Below, piece after piece: positions 18,581-27,637 of a stretch of DNA of 64,000 bases. Position 1 is the stretch's first letter, and every line of letters starts with the position of its first letter. Origin of the DNA: Methanoregula sp. UBA247 (lineage in GTDB: Archaea > Halobacteriota > Methanomicrobia > Methanomicrobiales > Methanospirillaceae); NCBI GenBank assembly GCA_002495055.1, contig DADR01000021.1:7099-71098 (forward strand), given 5' to 3'. The notes under the pieces were generated by a model. That model was given only the letters and a program-made list of their open reading frames with translations. It was not told the origin of the DNA and ran no database searches. The position numbers were made by a program, and so were the translations under genes.

Positions 18581-18904
18581 CCAGCAGACATTTTTTAGTA
18601 TGTAAAATGAGGGTGCTGGAGAACAGGAAGGTACTCGTGTCGGAAACCAGACATAAGAAGGTACTCTTTCGTTGCCGGTGAAACGAAATAATTGTAAGCT
18701 TCCTGAAAAGATCCTGACTGTTTTTTAAAAAAGTCACATAATGGCAGTCTGGAATGTCAGGTGATTAACCGTATAAAAACGGTTTTTGTGAGTGATATCT
18801 CATTCCTGAAAAACAAGAATTGATTTCCTTAAAATTTTATTAAAGAATCAGGGAAAAGGAGGAAATAATATTGTTATTCAGAGAACAGGATCCTGGTATC
18901 CCCC
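18581..18904. other. Intergenic region between DUF1646 gene and paralog 2
   Basis: 324 bp, AT-rich toward the right. It contains a short open frame (ATG 18607, 24 codons) without a ribosome-binding site and two copies of aaggtactc about 30 bp apart. Nothing convincing as a gene or RNA. Confidence 0.4.
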
Positions 18905-19237
18905 TCATCTGATGGATCCCTTGAGGATCCCGCAGATTTTATCGATCCCCGTTTCCTCCCGTAATTTCTTGCTTTTCACATCGTTTCCGATACTGATAAT
19001 CTCTTCCAGATCTTTTCTTGACAGGCGGGAAAATGAACTCAGTTCCCAGATTTGTCTCCCAACAGAGACCCACGTCTCACCAAGAATGTAGTTCAGCGTT
19101 TTAATATCCTGTATTGAAAATGCTGACACCCCCGATCCCGGGTTGTGGCGCATCTTCTCTATTGCCTTCTCGACAGCCCGCTCCTTGTGCAGCTGAAAAA
19201 TTCTTCTCCCCCGCTCATCATTGGTCACATCTGGCAT
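18905..19237 (-). CDS. Uncharacterised ~110-residue protein, copy 2 of a local paralog pair
   Basis: 110 residues from ATG at 19237. It starts MPDVTNDERGRRIFQLHKER and is related to the protein at 16863-17192: same length, same charged helical N-terminus, central SxFS-x2-[DE]I-x3-L segment, Trp in a TW pair, and SRLSRKDLEEIISIGNDV matching the SMTKNEVQKILSYGNGV segment of copy 1. No membrane helix, signal peptide or metal motif. Function unknown. It is more than 230 bp from the UspA gene upstream, so it is probably transcribed alone. Confidence 0.7.
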   Translation of the reverse strand: MPDVTNDERGRRIFQLHKERAVEKAIEKMRHNPGSGVSAFSIQDIKTLNYILGETWVSVGRQIWELSSFSRLSRKDLEEIISIGNDVKSKKLREETGIDKICGILKGSIR

Positions 19238-19472
19238 GCATCTATCCTCAACTAAATCTTTTAACTCTGATTAAATAGTTTTGCTAGGATAAAAGCCAGA
19301 ATAACCTCCATATCCCGCGGTATTCCGGAGCTTGTGCTGGCAAGACGTTACTGGTAGGAGATATATTGTCTCACTCAAGGGAAGCGTTTGAGAAATACTG
19401 CACCTCATAGGGAAACACGGTAAAGGGAGATGATAGTGTCAAATCTCCCTGATAAAAAAATCGGGTGCGCTC

Positions 19473-20348
19473 TTAATTCAGCGGTTTTCCCAGAGTATGG
19501 ATGACCAAAAGGGGGTGGTTCGTATGGATTGCAACCCCAAGTGTTGTACTTCCGATGAGAAGCTCCGTCAGTAACCCTTTCCCATGCGAACTCATAAGAA
19601 TCAGCGAGATATCCTCTGCATCTGCAAGGCTGATAATCTCATCAGGCGGTCGACCCAGCCGGATATGACTCTTTACTTTAAACCCGGCACTGGTAAGCCC
19701 GGTTTTTATTTCTTCAAGTCTCTTTGTTGCTTCCCGAACATTTGACTCGATCTCTTCATGAGTCTCCCCCTTTGTCACGACATGAAGTATATGTACCTCC
19801 CCTACCCCATCGATATCCTTTATTGATGACAACGCCTTTTGGGCAGGATCGGAAAAATCTGTGGGGAATAGTATCCGGGTAAATATCCCGGGACAGGATC
19901 TGTTGAATACTTCTCCCTTAAGTTCCCCGGCGAAGCTGTGCCGGAAGATCAAAAGGGGCTTCTTTCCATTCCGTAATATATCAGCCGAAACGCTGCCGAG
20001 CATGAGACCTTTGACAAGTCCTCTCCCGCGGGAACCGATGATGATGGAGGTAACTTTCTCACATTCGGCCTTCTTCAGGATTGCCGTCGAGATATTGCCA
20101 CTGGTGATGACATCAACGCTCACCTTCACGACAAATCCCAGTTGTTCGAGAAATTTTTTTTCCTCCTCCAGCTGAATTCTCACATTCTCAATATGTGCCT
20201 CGTGTGTCCACCCGTGCTTGGTGTGCTGGGTGGCATCGAACACATGCTGGAGAACGACTTCCTTTATCCCGGGGATCCTGGTCAGGCATAGGATGGTTTT
20301 TTTTGCATATTCAGAAAAATCTGTGGGAACCAATACCCTACTAAACAT
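19473..20348 (-). CDS. Tandem universal stress protein (two UspA domains)
   Basis: 291 residues forming two UspA domains (about 1-145 and 155-291). Both halves start with the strand FSRVLVPTDFSEYA / FTRILFPTDFSDPA, and both have the ATP-binding pattern G-x2-G-x9-G-S: GSRGRGLVKGLMLGSVS and SSHGKGLLTELLIGSTT. ATP-binding UspA proteins bind ATP as sensors or regulators and sometimes gate transporters. The gene is divergent from the first rotary ATPase operon, 251 bp away. A homolog with the same layout is divergent from the second ATPase operon (30922-31791). Confidence 0.93.
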   Translation of the reverse strand: MFSRVLVPTDFSEYAKKTILCLTRIPGIKEVVLQHVFDATQHTKHGWTHEAHIENVRIQLEEEKKFLEQLGFVVKVSVDVITSGNISTAILKKAECEKVTSIIIGSRGRGLVKGLMLGSVSADILRNGKKPLLIFRHSFAGELKGEVFNRSCPGIFTRILFPTDFSDPAQKALSSIKDIDGVGEVHILHVVTKGETHEEIESNVREATKRLEEIKTGLTSAGFKVKSHIRLGRPPDEIISLADAEDISLILMSSHGKGLLTELLIGSTTLGVAIHTNHPLLVIHTLGKPLN

Positions 20349-20477
20349 TTTTTTTACCCCCTGTTGTTCTACTCTCTTTCTTGTAATAATTTAAATTATC
20401 CATATCTGGCAGAATATCAATATCCTGCTTATCCTGATTCTTCTGGTTGTAAATTTTAAGGAACTTAATGATTTTTA

Positions 20478-20494
20478 TAGTAGGGCACCTACTA
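20478..20494. promoter_or_regulatory. Perfect 7-bp inverted repeat between uspA and the first ATPase operon
   Basis: tagtagg-gca-cctacta, preceded directly by an AT-rich atttttata that could be a TATA box. The repeat is in the shared divergent promoter region and could be an operator. Evidence is symmetry and position only. Confidence 0.35.
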
Positions 20495-20599
20495 CCAAGT
20501 AATCGGATCTTGCGATGTATGTGGGTCAAAACAGTAGTGAGCTGATAAAATTGTTTTATGCCTTCCTGATATTCCATAATAATATTAAGGGGTTTTTCT

Positions 20600-21211
20600 A
20601 TGGCAGAAGAGATTAGAGACCTGATCGAAAAGATAAATCAGGAAGGAATCAAGGCTGCTGAGGAAAAGGCACAAAAAATAGAGGCTGCGGCAAAACAAAA
20701 TGCTGATAGCATCCTTACTCAGGCAAGGCTTGAAGCAGAGGAAATGATTGCTGCCGAAAAAGACAAAATTCACCGTGAAGACGAAAAAGGAAAGATCCTG
20801 CTTGCCCAGGCAGGAAGGGATCTGCTCCTCTCCTTAAGAAAAGAAATTAATGCCATGCTTGGGCGTATCGTGGTTTCGGATATCCAGCAGGCCCTGACTC
20901 CGGAGGCACTCTTCAAAATTCTGGTCGAAGTGGTCAAGAACGATAGTGCAGGAAAAGGTAGTGACATTACCGTTTTACTCAATAAAAACGACCTGGAAAT
21001 CCTGGAAAAAAATTTTTTACACAAACTGGGGGAAGAAACGAAGAAAAAGATCATTTTGAGGCCAGCGGAAGAAATTTCAGGAGGTTTTACCATTAGTTTT
21101 GACAGCGGAAAATCCTGTTATGAATTTACCGATAAAGCCCTGGCAGAATATATCGGCACCTATCTTAAACCAAAATTAAACCAGATTCTTCAGGATGCAG
21201 GAAAGGAATGA
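20600..21211 (+). CDS. atpE: V-type ATPase subunit E (bacterial-type operon)
   Basis: 203 residues from ATG at 20600 with an AAGGGG site 9 bases upstream. The first ~100 residues are charged coiled coil (AAEEKAQKIEAAAKQNADSILTQARLEAEEM), and the C-terminal half is the globular domain contacting subunits A/B (GGFTISFDSGKSCYEFTDKALAEYI). It forms the peripheral stalk of a V/A-type ATPase. First gene of a seven-gene operon E-DUF2764-A-B-D-I-K, the order known from Chlamydia, Treponema and Borrelia. No separate G/H partner for this stalk is encoded in the operon. It differs strongly from subunit E at 35008-35610. Confidence 0.88.
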   Translation: MAEEIRDLIEKINQEGIKAAEEKAQKIEAAAKQNADSILTQARLEAEEMIAAEKDKIHREDEKGKILLAQAGRDLLLSLRKEINAMLGRIVVSDIQQALTPEALFKILVEVVKNDSAGKGSDITVLLNKNDLEILEKNFLHKLGEETKKKIILRPAEEISGGFTISFDSGKSCYEFTDKALAEYIGTYLKPKLNQILQDAGKE

Positions 21212-21217
21212 AATAAA

Positions 21218-21748
21218 ATGGCAGATTTCTATCCCTATCTGATTGCAAGCCTTCCTATGCTGCATTTCGGAATGAAACCGCCATTTTCTTTTGAACAGTT
21301 TCTTGAAGCATGTTGCCCGTTCATTCCAAAAAAAGACTTTCAGGTATTACGATCATTGCCGCAACCGGAACAATATTTGGAAAAAGGTAAAAGACACCCG
21401 GTTATTCAGAAATGGATCGAATTTGATAGTGCCTTAAGAAATGAGTTGTTCAGGATTCGTGCCATAAAAAAACACACTGAGCCGGTGACGTATCTGCGAT
21501 CCGACAGTTACGGTGCATCATCCCTTGCTCCCGTAATTAAGGCAGCAAATATACATACTTCTGTTCTTGATGTGGAGAAGACACTGGATGAAACGCGCTG
21601 GAAGGTATTGGAAGAGTTGACAACAGGTCATTATTTTGATCTGGTTGTTCTGATAATCTATGCCTATAAATTATTGATACTCCAGCGTTGGGAGAACATT
21701 CGCAGTGCAGATGGCACAAATCTGCTTGATCAGGCTTTACAGCATTAA
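21218..21748 (+). CDS. DUF2764 protein of bacterial-type V-ATPase operon
   Basis: 176 residues. It begins MADFYPYLIASLPMLHFGMKPPFSFEQFLEACCPFI, typical of DUF2764, which always sits between atpE and atpA in chlamydial and spirochaete V-ATPase operons. Subunit C and subunit F genes are missing from such operons, and DUF2764 is thought to take the place of the central-stalk subunit C; this is inferred from position and distant similarity, not proven. Its presence is the best marker that this operon is of bacterial type. Six bases separate it from atpE and ten from atpA. Confidence 0.85.
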   Translation: MADFYPYLIASLPMLHFGMKPPFSFEQFLEACCPFIPKKDFQVLRSLPQPEQYLEKGKRHPVIQKWIEFDSALRNELFRIRAIKKHTEPVTYLRSDSYGASSLAPVIKAANIHTSVLDVEKTLDETRWKVLEELTTGHYFDLVVLIIYAYKLLILQRWENIRSADGTNLLDQALQH

Positions 21749-21758
21749 AGGAGTATAG

Positions 21759-23495
21759 ATGACAGAACCTGGAAAAGGCCGAATTACCAAAATCAGCGGC
21801 AATATGGTAACTGTCAGTTTCGATTCTCCGGTAATGCAGAATGAAGTTGCCTATATCCTGCACTCAGGTGAACGTCTCAAGTCAGAAATCATCCGTGTTC
21901 GCGGCAACCTTGCGGAAATGCAGGTCTACGAGGCAACAGACGGTTTAAAAATTGGCGAGGAAGTCGGGTTTACCGGAGAGCTCCTTTCTGTTGAGCTGGG
22001 ACCAGGGATGCTCGGCCAGATATTTGACGGCCTGCAAAATCCTTTACCGGAGATTGCAAAACAATGCGGCTTTTTCTTACAACGCGGTGTATATATCAGG
22101 GCGCTTTCTGATACACAGGACTGGGATTTTACCCCACTGGTAAAACCCGGTGATAAAGTCCGTGCCGGAGATAAAATCGGATTTGTGGTGGAAAAAATAT
22201 TCAAACACTACTGCATGGTACCCTTTTCTTTGCGGGGAACGTTTGAAATTAAATCGATTGAAGGTGCCGGCAGGTTCACGATACGGGAGGCGGTTGCTCA
22301 GATAATAGACCTGAACAAAAAGGTCTATCCTGTGTATTTAAGCCAGAACTGGCCGGTGAAAATTCCTGTACGGGCATATACCGAGAAACTTAAACCCGGC
22401 GAACCGCTGGTTACCAGGATGCGTCTCATTGACTCGCTCTTTCCTGTAGCTCGGGGGGGGACATATTGTATTCCCGGTCCTTTTGGAGCAGGGAAAACAG
22501 TTTTACAGCAGTTGATCAGCCGGCATGCTGAAGTGGATGTTGTAATTATTGCTGCCTGTGGCGAACGTGCCGGAGAAGTGGTCGAGACATTAAAAACATT
22601 CCCTGCAATCCCTGACCCCAGAACCAACCGGCCTTTGAGCGACCGCACCGTTATTATCTGTAATACCAGCTCCATGCCGGTAGCAGCGAGAGAATCAAGT
22701 GTCTATACGGCAGTAACTATAGCTGAATATTACCGTCAGATGGGTCTTCATGTACTGTTACTTGCAGATTCCACATCCCGTTGGGCTCAGGCAATGCGGG
22801 AGATGTCCGGCAGGCTCGAAGAGATTCCCGGAGAAGAGGCATTCCCCGCATATTTAGAGTCGCGGATCGCCTCTTTTTATGAAAGGGCAGGTATGGTGCG
22901 TTTATATGATGGCTCAACCGGTTCAGTTACTATCGGCGGAACAGTAAGCCCTGCCGGGGGAAATTTTGATGAGCCCGTAACCCAGGCGACCTTAAAAGTA
23001 GTTGGTGCATTCCATGGGCTTTCCCGTAGCCTTTCTGATGCCCGCAGATACCCGGCAATTGATCCGCTAATCAGCTGGAGCAAGTATAAAAGTTTTATTG
23101 ACGGGAAGCAGAAAGAGCGGGGGCAAACGATACTGCACAAGGGTTTCGATGTTTCCCAGATGATGAAAGTGATCGGGGAAGAGGGGACGTCGCTTTCCGA
23201 TTATGTGGACTACCTGAAAGCCGAATTTTTCGATTTCGTCTACCTGCAGCAGAATGCCTTTGATGCAGTTGACGAAGCTACCCCCAAAGAACGGCAGATC
23301 TACGTTTTTGATTTTATTTATCATATCCTGGAATCGGAATTTATCTTTGAGGACAAAGATACGGCTTTACACTTTTTTTTACATCTGAGACAGCTTTTTA
23401 AGGGCTGGAACACCACTCCGTGGCAGAACGAAGTGTTTGAAAAAACTGAAAAGGAGATCAGGGCGTTGTTGCTCGAGCGGTTAAAGAAAGGTTAG
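21759..23495 (+). CDS. atpA: V-type ATPase catalytic subunit A (bacterial-type)
   Basis: 578 residues. Catalytic Walker A is GPFGAGKT at 240-247; ACGERAGEVVET, NTSSMPVAARESS and LLADSTSRWAQAMREMSGRLEEIPGEE are the A-subunit signatures, including the catalytic Glu region. The A-specific insertion (about 115-185) is present. This subunit hydrolyses or makes ATP together with subunit B. The sequence is closer in style to chlamydial/spirochaete subunit A than to the second copy in this window (36969-38708). Two bases from atpB. Confidence 0.95.
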   Translation: MTEPGKGRITKISGNMVTVSFDSPVMQNEVAYILHSGERLKSEIIRVRGNLAEMQVYEATDGLKIGEEVGFTGELLSVELGPGMLGQIFDGLQNPLPEIAKQCGFFLQRGVYIRALSDTQDWDFTPLVKPGDKVRAGDKIGFVVEKIFKHYCMVPFSLRGTFEIKSIEGAGRFTIREAVAQIIDLNKKVYPVYLSQNWPVKIPVRAYTEKLKPGEPLVTRMRLIDSLFPVARGGTYCIPGPFGAGKTVLQQLISRHAEVDVVIIAACGERAGEVVETLKTFPAIPDPRTNRPLSDRTVIICNTSSMPVAARESSVYTAVTIAEYYRQMGLHVLLLADSTSRWAQAMREMSGRLEEIPGEEAFPAYLESRIASFYERAGMVRLYDGSTGSVTIGGTVSPAGGNFDEPVTQATLKVVGAFHGLSRSLSDARRYPAIDPLISWSKYKSFIDGKQKERGQTILHKGFDVSQMMKVIGEEGTSLSDYVDYLKAEFFDFVYLQQNAFDAVDEATPKERQIYVFDFIYHILESEFIFEDKDTALHFFLHLRQLFKGWNTTPWQNEVFEKTEKEIRALLLERLKKG

Positions 23496-23496
23496 T

Positions 23497-24816
23497 ATGC
23501 AGAAATTATTCACCAACATACAACAGATCGTCGGGGATGTCGTTACTGTCGAGGCAGAAAACATTGGCAATACGGAGCTCGCCCAGGTAATCACCAAACG
23601 GGGAACTTCCCTGGCCCAGGTAATCCGGCTTGACGGAAAAAAAGTATTTTTACAGGTTTTTGCCGGAAGCCGGGGTATTTCAACGGGTGACAAGGTAAGG
23701 TTTCTAGGACACCCGATGCGTATCGCTACCGGCAACATGCTTTTAGGTCGCATTTTTAACGGAAGCGGTGTGCCCCTTGATAACGGGCCGGAACTTACCG
23801 ATAATCTCGTTGATATTGGCGGGCTATCCGTGAATCCGGTAAAAAGAATTATTCCGGACAAGATGATCCGGACGGGCATACCCATGATCGATGTTTTTAA
23901 TTCTTTGGTGGAATCCCAAAAGCTCCCTATTTTTTCGATTGCCGGTGAGCCTTATAACGAATTGCTGGCCAGGATTGCGACCCAGGTGGAAGTCGACATC
24001 ATTATTTTAGGTGGCATGGGTTTAAAACATGAAGATTACCTTTTCTTCAGAGACTCTTTAGAAGAACACGGCGCACTTTCCCATTCGGTTGTTTTTATGC
24101 ATACCGCGGCTGATCCGGTTGTGGAGTGTTTGCTTGTTCCGGATATCAGTCTCGCGGTGGCAGAGAATTTTGCTCTGGAGGGAAAACGGGTTCTGGTACT
24201 TTTAACGGATATGAGTAATTTCTGCGATGCGCTAAAAGAGATTGCTATCACCATGCAACAGGTCCCCTCAAACAGGGGGTACCCGGGCGACCTTTACAGC
24301 CGGCTGGCAGCCCGCTATGAAAAAGCAGTTGATTTTGACACTGCAGGTTCAATAACCATTCTCGCAGTAACGACGATGCCTGGTGATGACGTAACTCATC
24401 CGATTCCGGATAATACCGGCTATATCACCGAGGGGCAATTTTATCTTAAGAACGGTGTGATCGAACCATTCGGTTCCTTAAGCCGTTTGAAGCAGCTGGT
24501 GAACAGTAAAACCCGCGAAGACCACCGGATGATTATGGACACTATGATTCAGCTGTTTGCCGATTACCGCGAAACACTGGAAAAGCAGGCTATGGGATTC
24601 CAGATGAGTTCCTGGGATGTGAAACTTCTTAAATACGGAAAACTCTTTGAAGATAAAATGATGTCATTAAAGGTCAATATCCCCCTGGAAAAAGCACTGG
24701 ACCTGGGCTGGGAGATTTTATACAATTGTTTCTCTCCCGAGGAAACGGGGATTAAGAAATCCATGATAGATAAGTACTGGCCACACATGTATGAAAATAA
24801 AACTTACTCAAGGTGA
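23497..24816 (+). CDS. atpB: V-type ATPase subunit B (bacterial-type)
   Basis: 439 residues, as expected for the chlamydia-like type and shorter than the archaeal copy (465). The P-loop is degenerate (SIAGEPYNELLARIA), normal for the non-catalytic B subunit. LLTDMSNFCDALKEIA, NRGYPGDLYSRLA and TMPGDDVTHPIPDNTGYITEGQF are B signatures. Its last 26 bases overlap the start of atpD, suggesting coupled translation. Confidence 0.95.
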   Translation: MQKLFTNIQQIVGDVVTVEAENIGNTELAQVITKRGTSLAQVIRLDGKKVFLQVFAGSRGISTGDKVRFLGHPMRIATGNMLLGRIFNGSGVPLDNGPELTDNLVDIGGLSVNPVKRIIPDKMIRTGIPMIDVFNSLVESQKLPIFSIAGEPYNELLARIATQVEVDIIILGGMGLKHEDYLFFRDSLEEHGALSHSVVFMHTAADPVVECLLVPDISLAVAENFALEGKRVLVLLTDMSNFCDALKEIAITMQQVPSNRGYPGDLYSRLAARYEKAVDFDTAGSITILAVTTMPGDDVTHPIPDNTGYITEGQFYLKNGVIEPFGSLSRLKQLVNSKTREDHRMIMDTMIQLFADYRETLEKQAMGFQMSSWDVKLLKYGKLFEDKMMSLKVNIPLEKALDLGWEILYNCFSPEETGIKKSMIDKYWPHMYENKTYSR

Positions 24817-25402
24817 ACTTAAAAGGCAACGGGATGCCCTGCGGCAGTACGAGAGGTATCTGCCCACGCTGCAGCTGAAAAAACAGCAGCTGCAACTTGA
24901 AATTTTACACCAGCAGGGCTCTTTTAAAAAGAGATTGAATTCCTTATCCGAAAAGAAGAAATCAGCGGAAAACTGGTCCGGGCTTCTGGTTGAGGCTCCT
25001 GAAATTAGGCAATGGCTCATTCCTGAAAAAATCATCACCGCCAGGAAAAATATTGCCGGGGTTGATATACCGGTTTTTGAACGCGTAAGTTTTGGACCGG
25101 CAGAGTATGATTTGTTCCTGACACCCCTCTGGGTGGATACAGGTGTAGATATATTAAGGGAAATGATCTCATTACGAGAAGAGATACAGCTTATTGAAAA
25201 AGGAATATCTATCCTGAAGCATGAATTGCGAATTACCACGCAGCGCGTTAATCTGTTCGAAAAGATAAAAATCCCCGAGGCAAAAGAGGCAATCCGCCTG
25301 ATAAAAATCTATATCGGCGACCAGATGACCAATGCCGTTGGTCGCAGTAAAATTGCCAAGAATAAAATCGAAGAGGCTGATTTTGAAGGAGTGGCGATAT
25401 GA
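24791..25402 (+). CDS. atpD: V-type ATPase central-stalk subunit D (bacterial-type)
   Basis: 203 residues. It starts MKIKLTQGELKRQRDALRQYERYLPTLQLKKQQLQLEI, a long coiled-coil helix that fills the A3B3 centre, and ends with a second long helix (TQRVNLFEKIKIPEAKEAIRLI), the D signature VNALExxxIP in altered form. It is the rotor shaft linking ATP hydrolysis to the c-ring. It overlaps both neighbours (26 bp with atpB, 4 bp with atpI). Confidence 0.92.
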   Translation: MKIKLTQGELKRQRDALRQYERYLPTLQLKKQQLQLEILHQQGSFKKRLNSLSEKKKSAENWSGLLVEAPEIRQWLIPEKIITARKNIAGVDIPVFERVSFGPAEYDLFLTPLWVDTGVDILREMISLREEIQLIEKGISILKHELRITTQRVNLFEKIKIPEAKEAIRLIKIYIGDQMTNAVGRSKIAKNKIEEADFEGVAI

Positions 25403-27165
25403 TTGTTCCGATGAAAAAAGCCACGATCCTTTGCGAAACCAGAGACACAGAAGAGACGGTAAAATATTTGCGTAAATTAGGGATTTTACACGTAGAACAC
25501 CGGAATCTGCCTGAGAGCGGGGATATATCCGTACTCAATGAAAACGTGGCCTTGATTAATTCCTCGATTGATGTCCTGAACCGGGCAATAGCGTCAGAGA
25601 ATAACATCCCTCCCCAGAATAATATCAATGGTGACTGGACTGCGGTTGCAGACCATATCATCGAACTCAGCAGGCGCCAGGAAGAACTGGAGTCCTCCTC
25701 CAGAAATATTATCGCTAAAATCAGTGAGTGGGAGCACTGGGGTGATGTTGATCTCGACCAGGTCCAGCACCTGGGCCAAAAGGGCATTTACCTCAGACTC
25801 TACCAGGTGCCGGTAAAAGAATTACGAAGTTTTCCTGATGACGTGATAGTCAAAACGATATTTACCGCAGGTGACTTTGCCAATTGCGTGACCATCTCGC
25901 GCAGGCAGTTCGAATCCGCTTTTCCGGAAATTGTTCCGCCAAAGCAAAGCCTGTCTTTGCTAAAGAGACAGTTCGCCGGGAATACTGAGGAATTAGACAC
26001 AATAAAAAGTAAGATTATTGAATCCGCTTGTTTTTTTGAAGTATTTTTTGGAATAAAGAAAAATATGGAGAACGAGATCGAATTCCAGCAGGTAGTAAGC
26101 GGCATGGGAACGGAAGGACCTGTCAGTTATGTAACGGGATACATCCCTTCTGACAGGGAACAGCACCTGTTTGCCGAAGCAAGGAGCAGAAAATGGGGAA
26201 TTATGATCGATGAGCCTTCGGATGATGATGATGTACCGACGCTCTTGCGCAATCCGGAATGGGTTGGTAGGATCAGGCCTGTGCTGGACCTCCTGGGGAT
26301 TATTCCTGGATATCGTGAACTTGACGTAAGTACGTTGTTTCTGATTTTTTTCAGTATCTTTTTTGGCATTCTGATAGGTGATGCCGGTTATGGGCTGGTC
26401 TATATCCTGATCACACTGGGACTGCAGAAAAAGATGAAGATGCACACAGAGTTAAAAACGACTTTTTCGCTCTTTTACCTTCTGGGTTCCTGCGCAGTAT
26501 TATGGGGTGTGCTGACCGGGACCTTTTTTGGTCAGGCATGGCTGCTCAACTTAGGATTTAATCCCCTTGTTCCGCAGTTAAACGATGCTGACTTTATGCA
26601 ATCGTTCTGCTTCTTTTTGGGAGCGTTGCACTTATCCATCGCCCATTCCTGGGGGGCATACCTTAAATTTCCATCGTTGAAAGCGCTTTCGGATGTCGGG
26701 TGGATATGCATTCTCTGGACCGCATTTTTCCTGGCCAGGACACTAATCCTGGGTGCAGCATTTCCCTCTTTTGGGATATGGTTGATTGCTGCGGGGATAG
26801 TGCTCGTGATTTTATTTACCAACCCCCAGACCAATGTGCTCAGGGGCATTGGAGATGGGCTGGGGACGGTCATGTTGAGCCTTATGAATAACTTTACCGA
26901 TGTGATATCATATATCCGTCTTTTTGCGGTTGGTCTGGCAACTCTCGCTATAGCAGAGACAACGAATACGCTGGCATCCGGATTGGGCGAGGGTGTCGCA
27001 GCTTTAGTTGCCGGGGTGATAATTATTTTAATTGGCCATAGCTTAAACATCACATTAGGACCGATGTCTGTGCTTGTGCACGGTGTCAGGCTGAATGTGC
27101 TGGAATTTTCGGGGCATGCGAACGTAACATGGAGTGGGTTTGCATTCAAGCCGCTCAAAGAATGA
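25399..27165 (+). CDS. atpI: V-type ATPase membrane stator subunit I (bacterial-type)
   Basis: 588 residues. The N-terminal half (1-310) is a cytoplasmic coiled-coil arm; the C-terminal half has about seven transmembrane helices, starting near LFLIFFSIFFGILIGDAGYG. The essential arginine of the ion channel lies in ISYIRLFAVGLATLAIAE, and GHSLNITLGPMSVLVHGVRLNVLEFSGH is the usual C-terminal helix pair. It provides the two half-channels next to the c-ring. Shorter than the archaeal copy (643). Confidence 0.94.
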   Translation: MIVPMKKATILCETRDTEETVKYLRKLGILHVEHRNLPESGDISVLNENVALINSSIDVLNRAIASENNIPPQNNINGDWTAVADHIIELSRRQEELESSSRNIIAKISEWEHWGDVDLDQVQHLGQKGIYLRLYQVPVKELRSFPDDVIVKTIFTAGDFANCVTISRRQFESAFPEIVPPKQSLSLLKRQFAGNTEELDTIKSKIIESACFFEVFFGIKKNMENEIEFQQVVSGMGTEGPVSYVTGYIPSDREQHLFAEARSRKWGIMIDEPSDDDDVPTLLRNPEWVGRIRPVLDLLGIIPGYRELDVSTLFLIFFSIFFGILIGDAGYGLVYILITLGLQKKMKMHTELKTTFSLFYLLGSCAVLWGVLTGTFFGQAWLLNLGFNPLVPQLNDADFMQSFCFFLGALHLSIAHSWGAYLKFPSLKALSDVGWICILWTAFFLARTLILGAAFPSFGIWLIAAGIVLVILFTNPQTNVLRGIGDGLGTVMLSLMNNFTDVISYIRLFAVGLATLAIAETTNTLASGLGEGVAALVAGVIIILIGHSLNITLGPMSVLVHGVRLNVLEFSGHANVTWSGFAFKPLKE

Positions 27166-27178
27166 ACAGGAGGATATC

Positions 27179-27637
27179 ATGGATGCGGATTTGCTGATCC
27201 AGTTTAAGGATCTGGGATTGGGACTGGTACTTGCCTTGTCAGCTTGTGGGTCTGCCGCCGGGGCAGGTACTGCCGGAATGGCTGCGATTGGAGCATGGAA
27301 GAAAAATTACAGCCAGAATAAGCCGGCAACATTTATGCTCGTTGCTTTTGTCGGTGCACCACTGACCCAGACGATCTATGGCATGATCGTCATGAACAGG
27401 ATGGTTGAACTTGCCGCCCAAGGCCAGTACCTTTGGGGTATTGGCGCCTTTTGCGGTGCGGCAATCGGCCTTTCTGCATACTTTCAGGGTAAATGTGCTG
27501 CCTGTGCCTGCGACGCCATGGGAGAAACCGGTAAAGGATTCGGCAATTATATGATTGTATTGGGTATGACTGAAACCGTGGCTCTGCTGGTGATGGCGTT
27601 TACCCTGGGTATCCTGGGTCAGTTCTCCGTGGGATAG
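27179..27637 (+). CDS. atpK: V-type ATPase rotor (c) subunit K, four-helix, Na+-type binding site
   Basis: 152 residues from ATG at 27179 after an AGGAGG-like site; a longer frame overlaps atpI and is not used. Four transmembrane helices form two hairpins, but only the second carries the ion-binding acid, Glu132 (MTETVALLVM). Around it are Thr63, Gln64 and Tyr67 in helix 2 (PLTQTIYG) and Gln103 in helix 3 (YFQGK). These match the Na+ ligands of Enterococcus hirae NtpK (Thr64, Gln65, Tyr68, Gln110, Glu139). One ion site per four helices favours a pump over an ATP maker, but this is inference. Last gene of the operon. Confidence 0.93.
   Translation: MDADLLIQFKDLGLGLVLALSACGSAAGAGTAGMAAIGAWKKNYSQNKPATFMLVAFVGAPLTQTIYGMIVMNRMVELAAQGQYLWGIGAFCGAAIGLSAYFQGKCAACACDAMGETGKGFGNYMIVLGMTETVALLVMAFTLGILGQFSVG

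Noticed and set aside
20341..20577. 78-codon minus-strand frame just before uspA
   Set aside because: Covers the divergent promoter region of uspA and the ATPase operon; AT-rich, Lys/Asn/Ile-rich composition and no ribosome-binding site.
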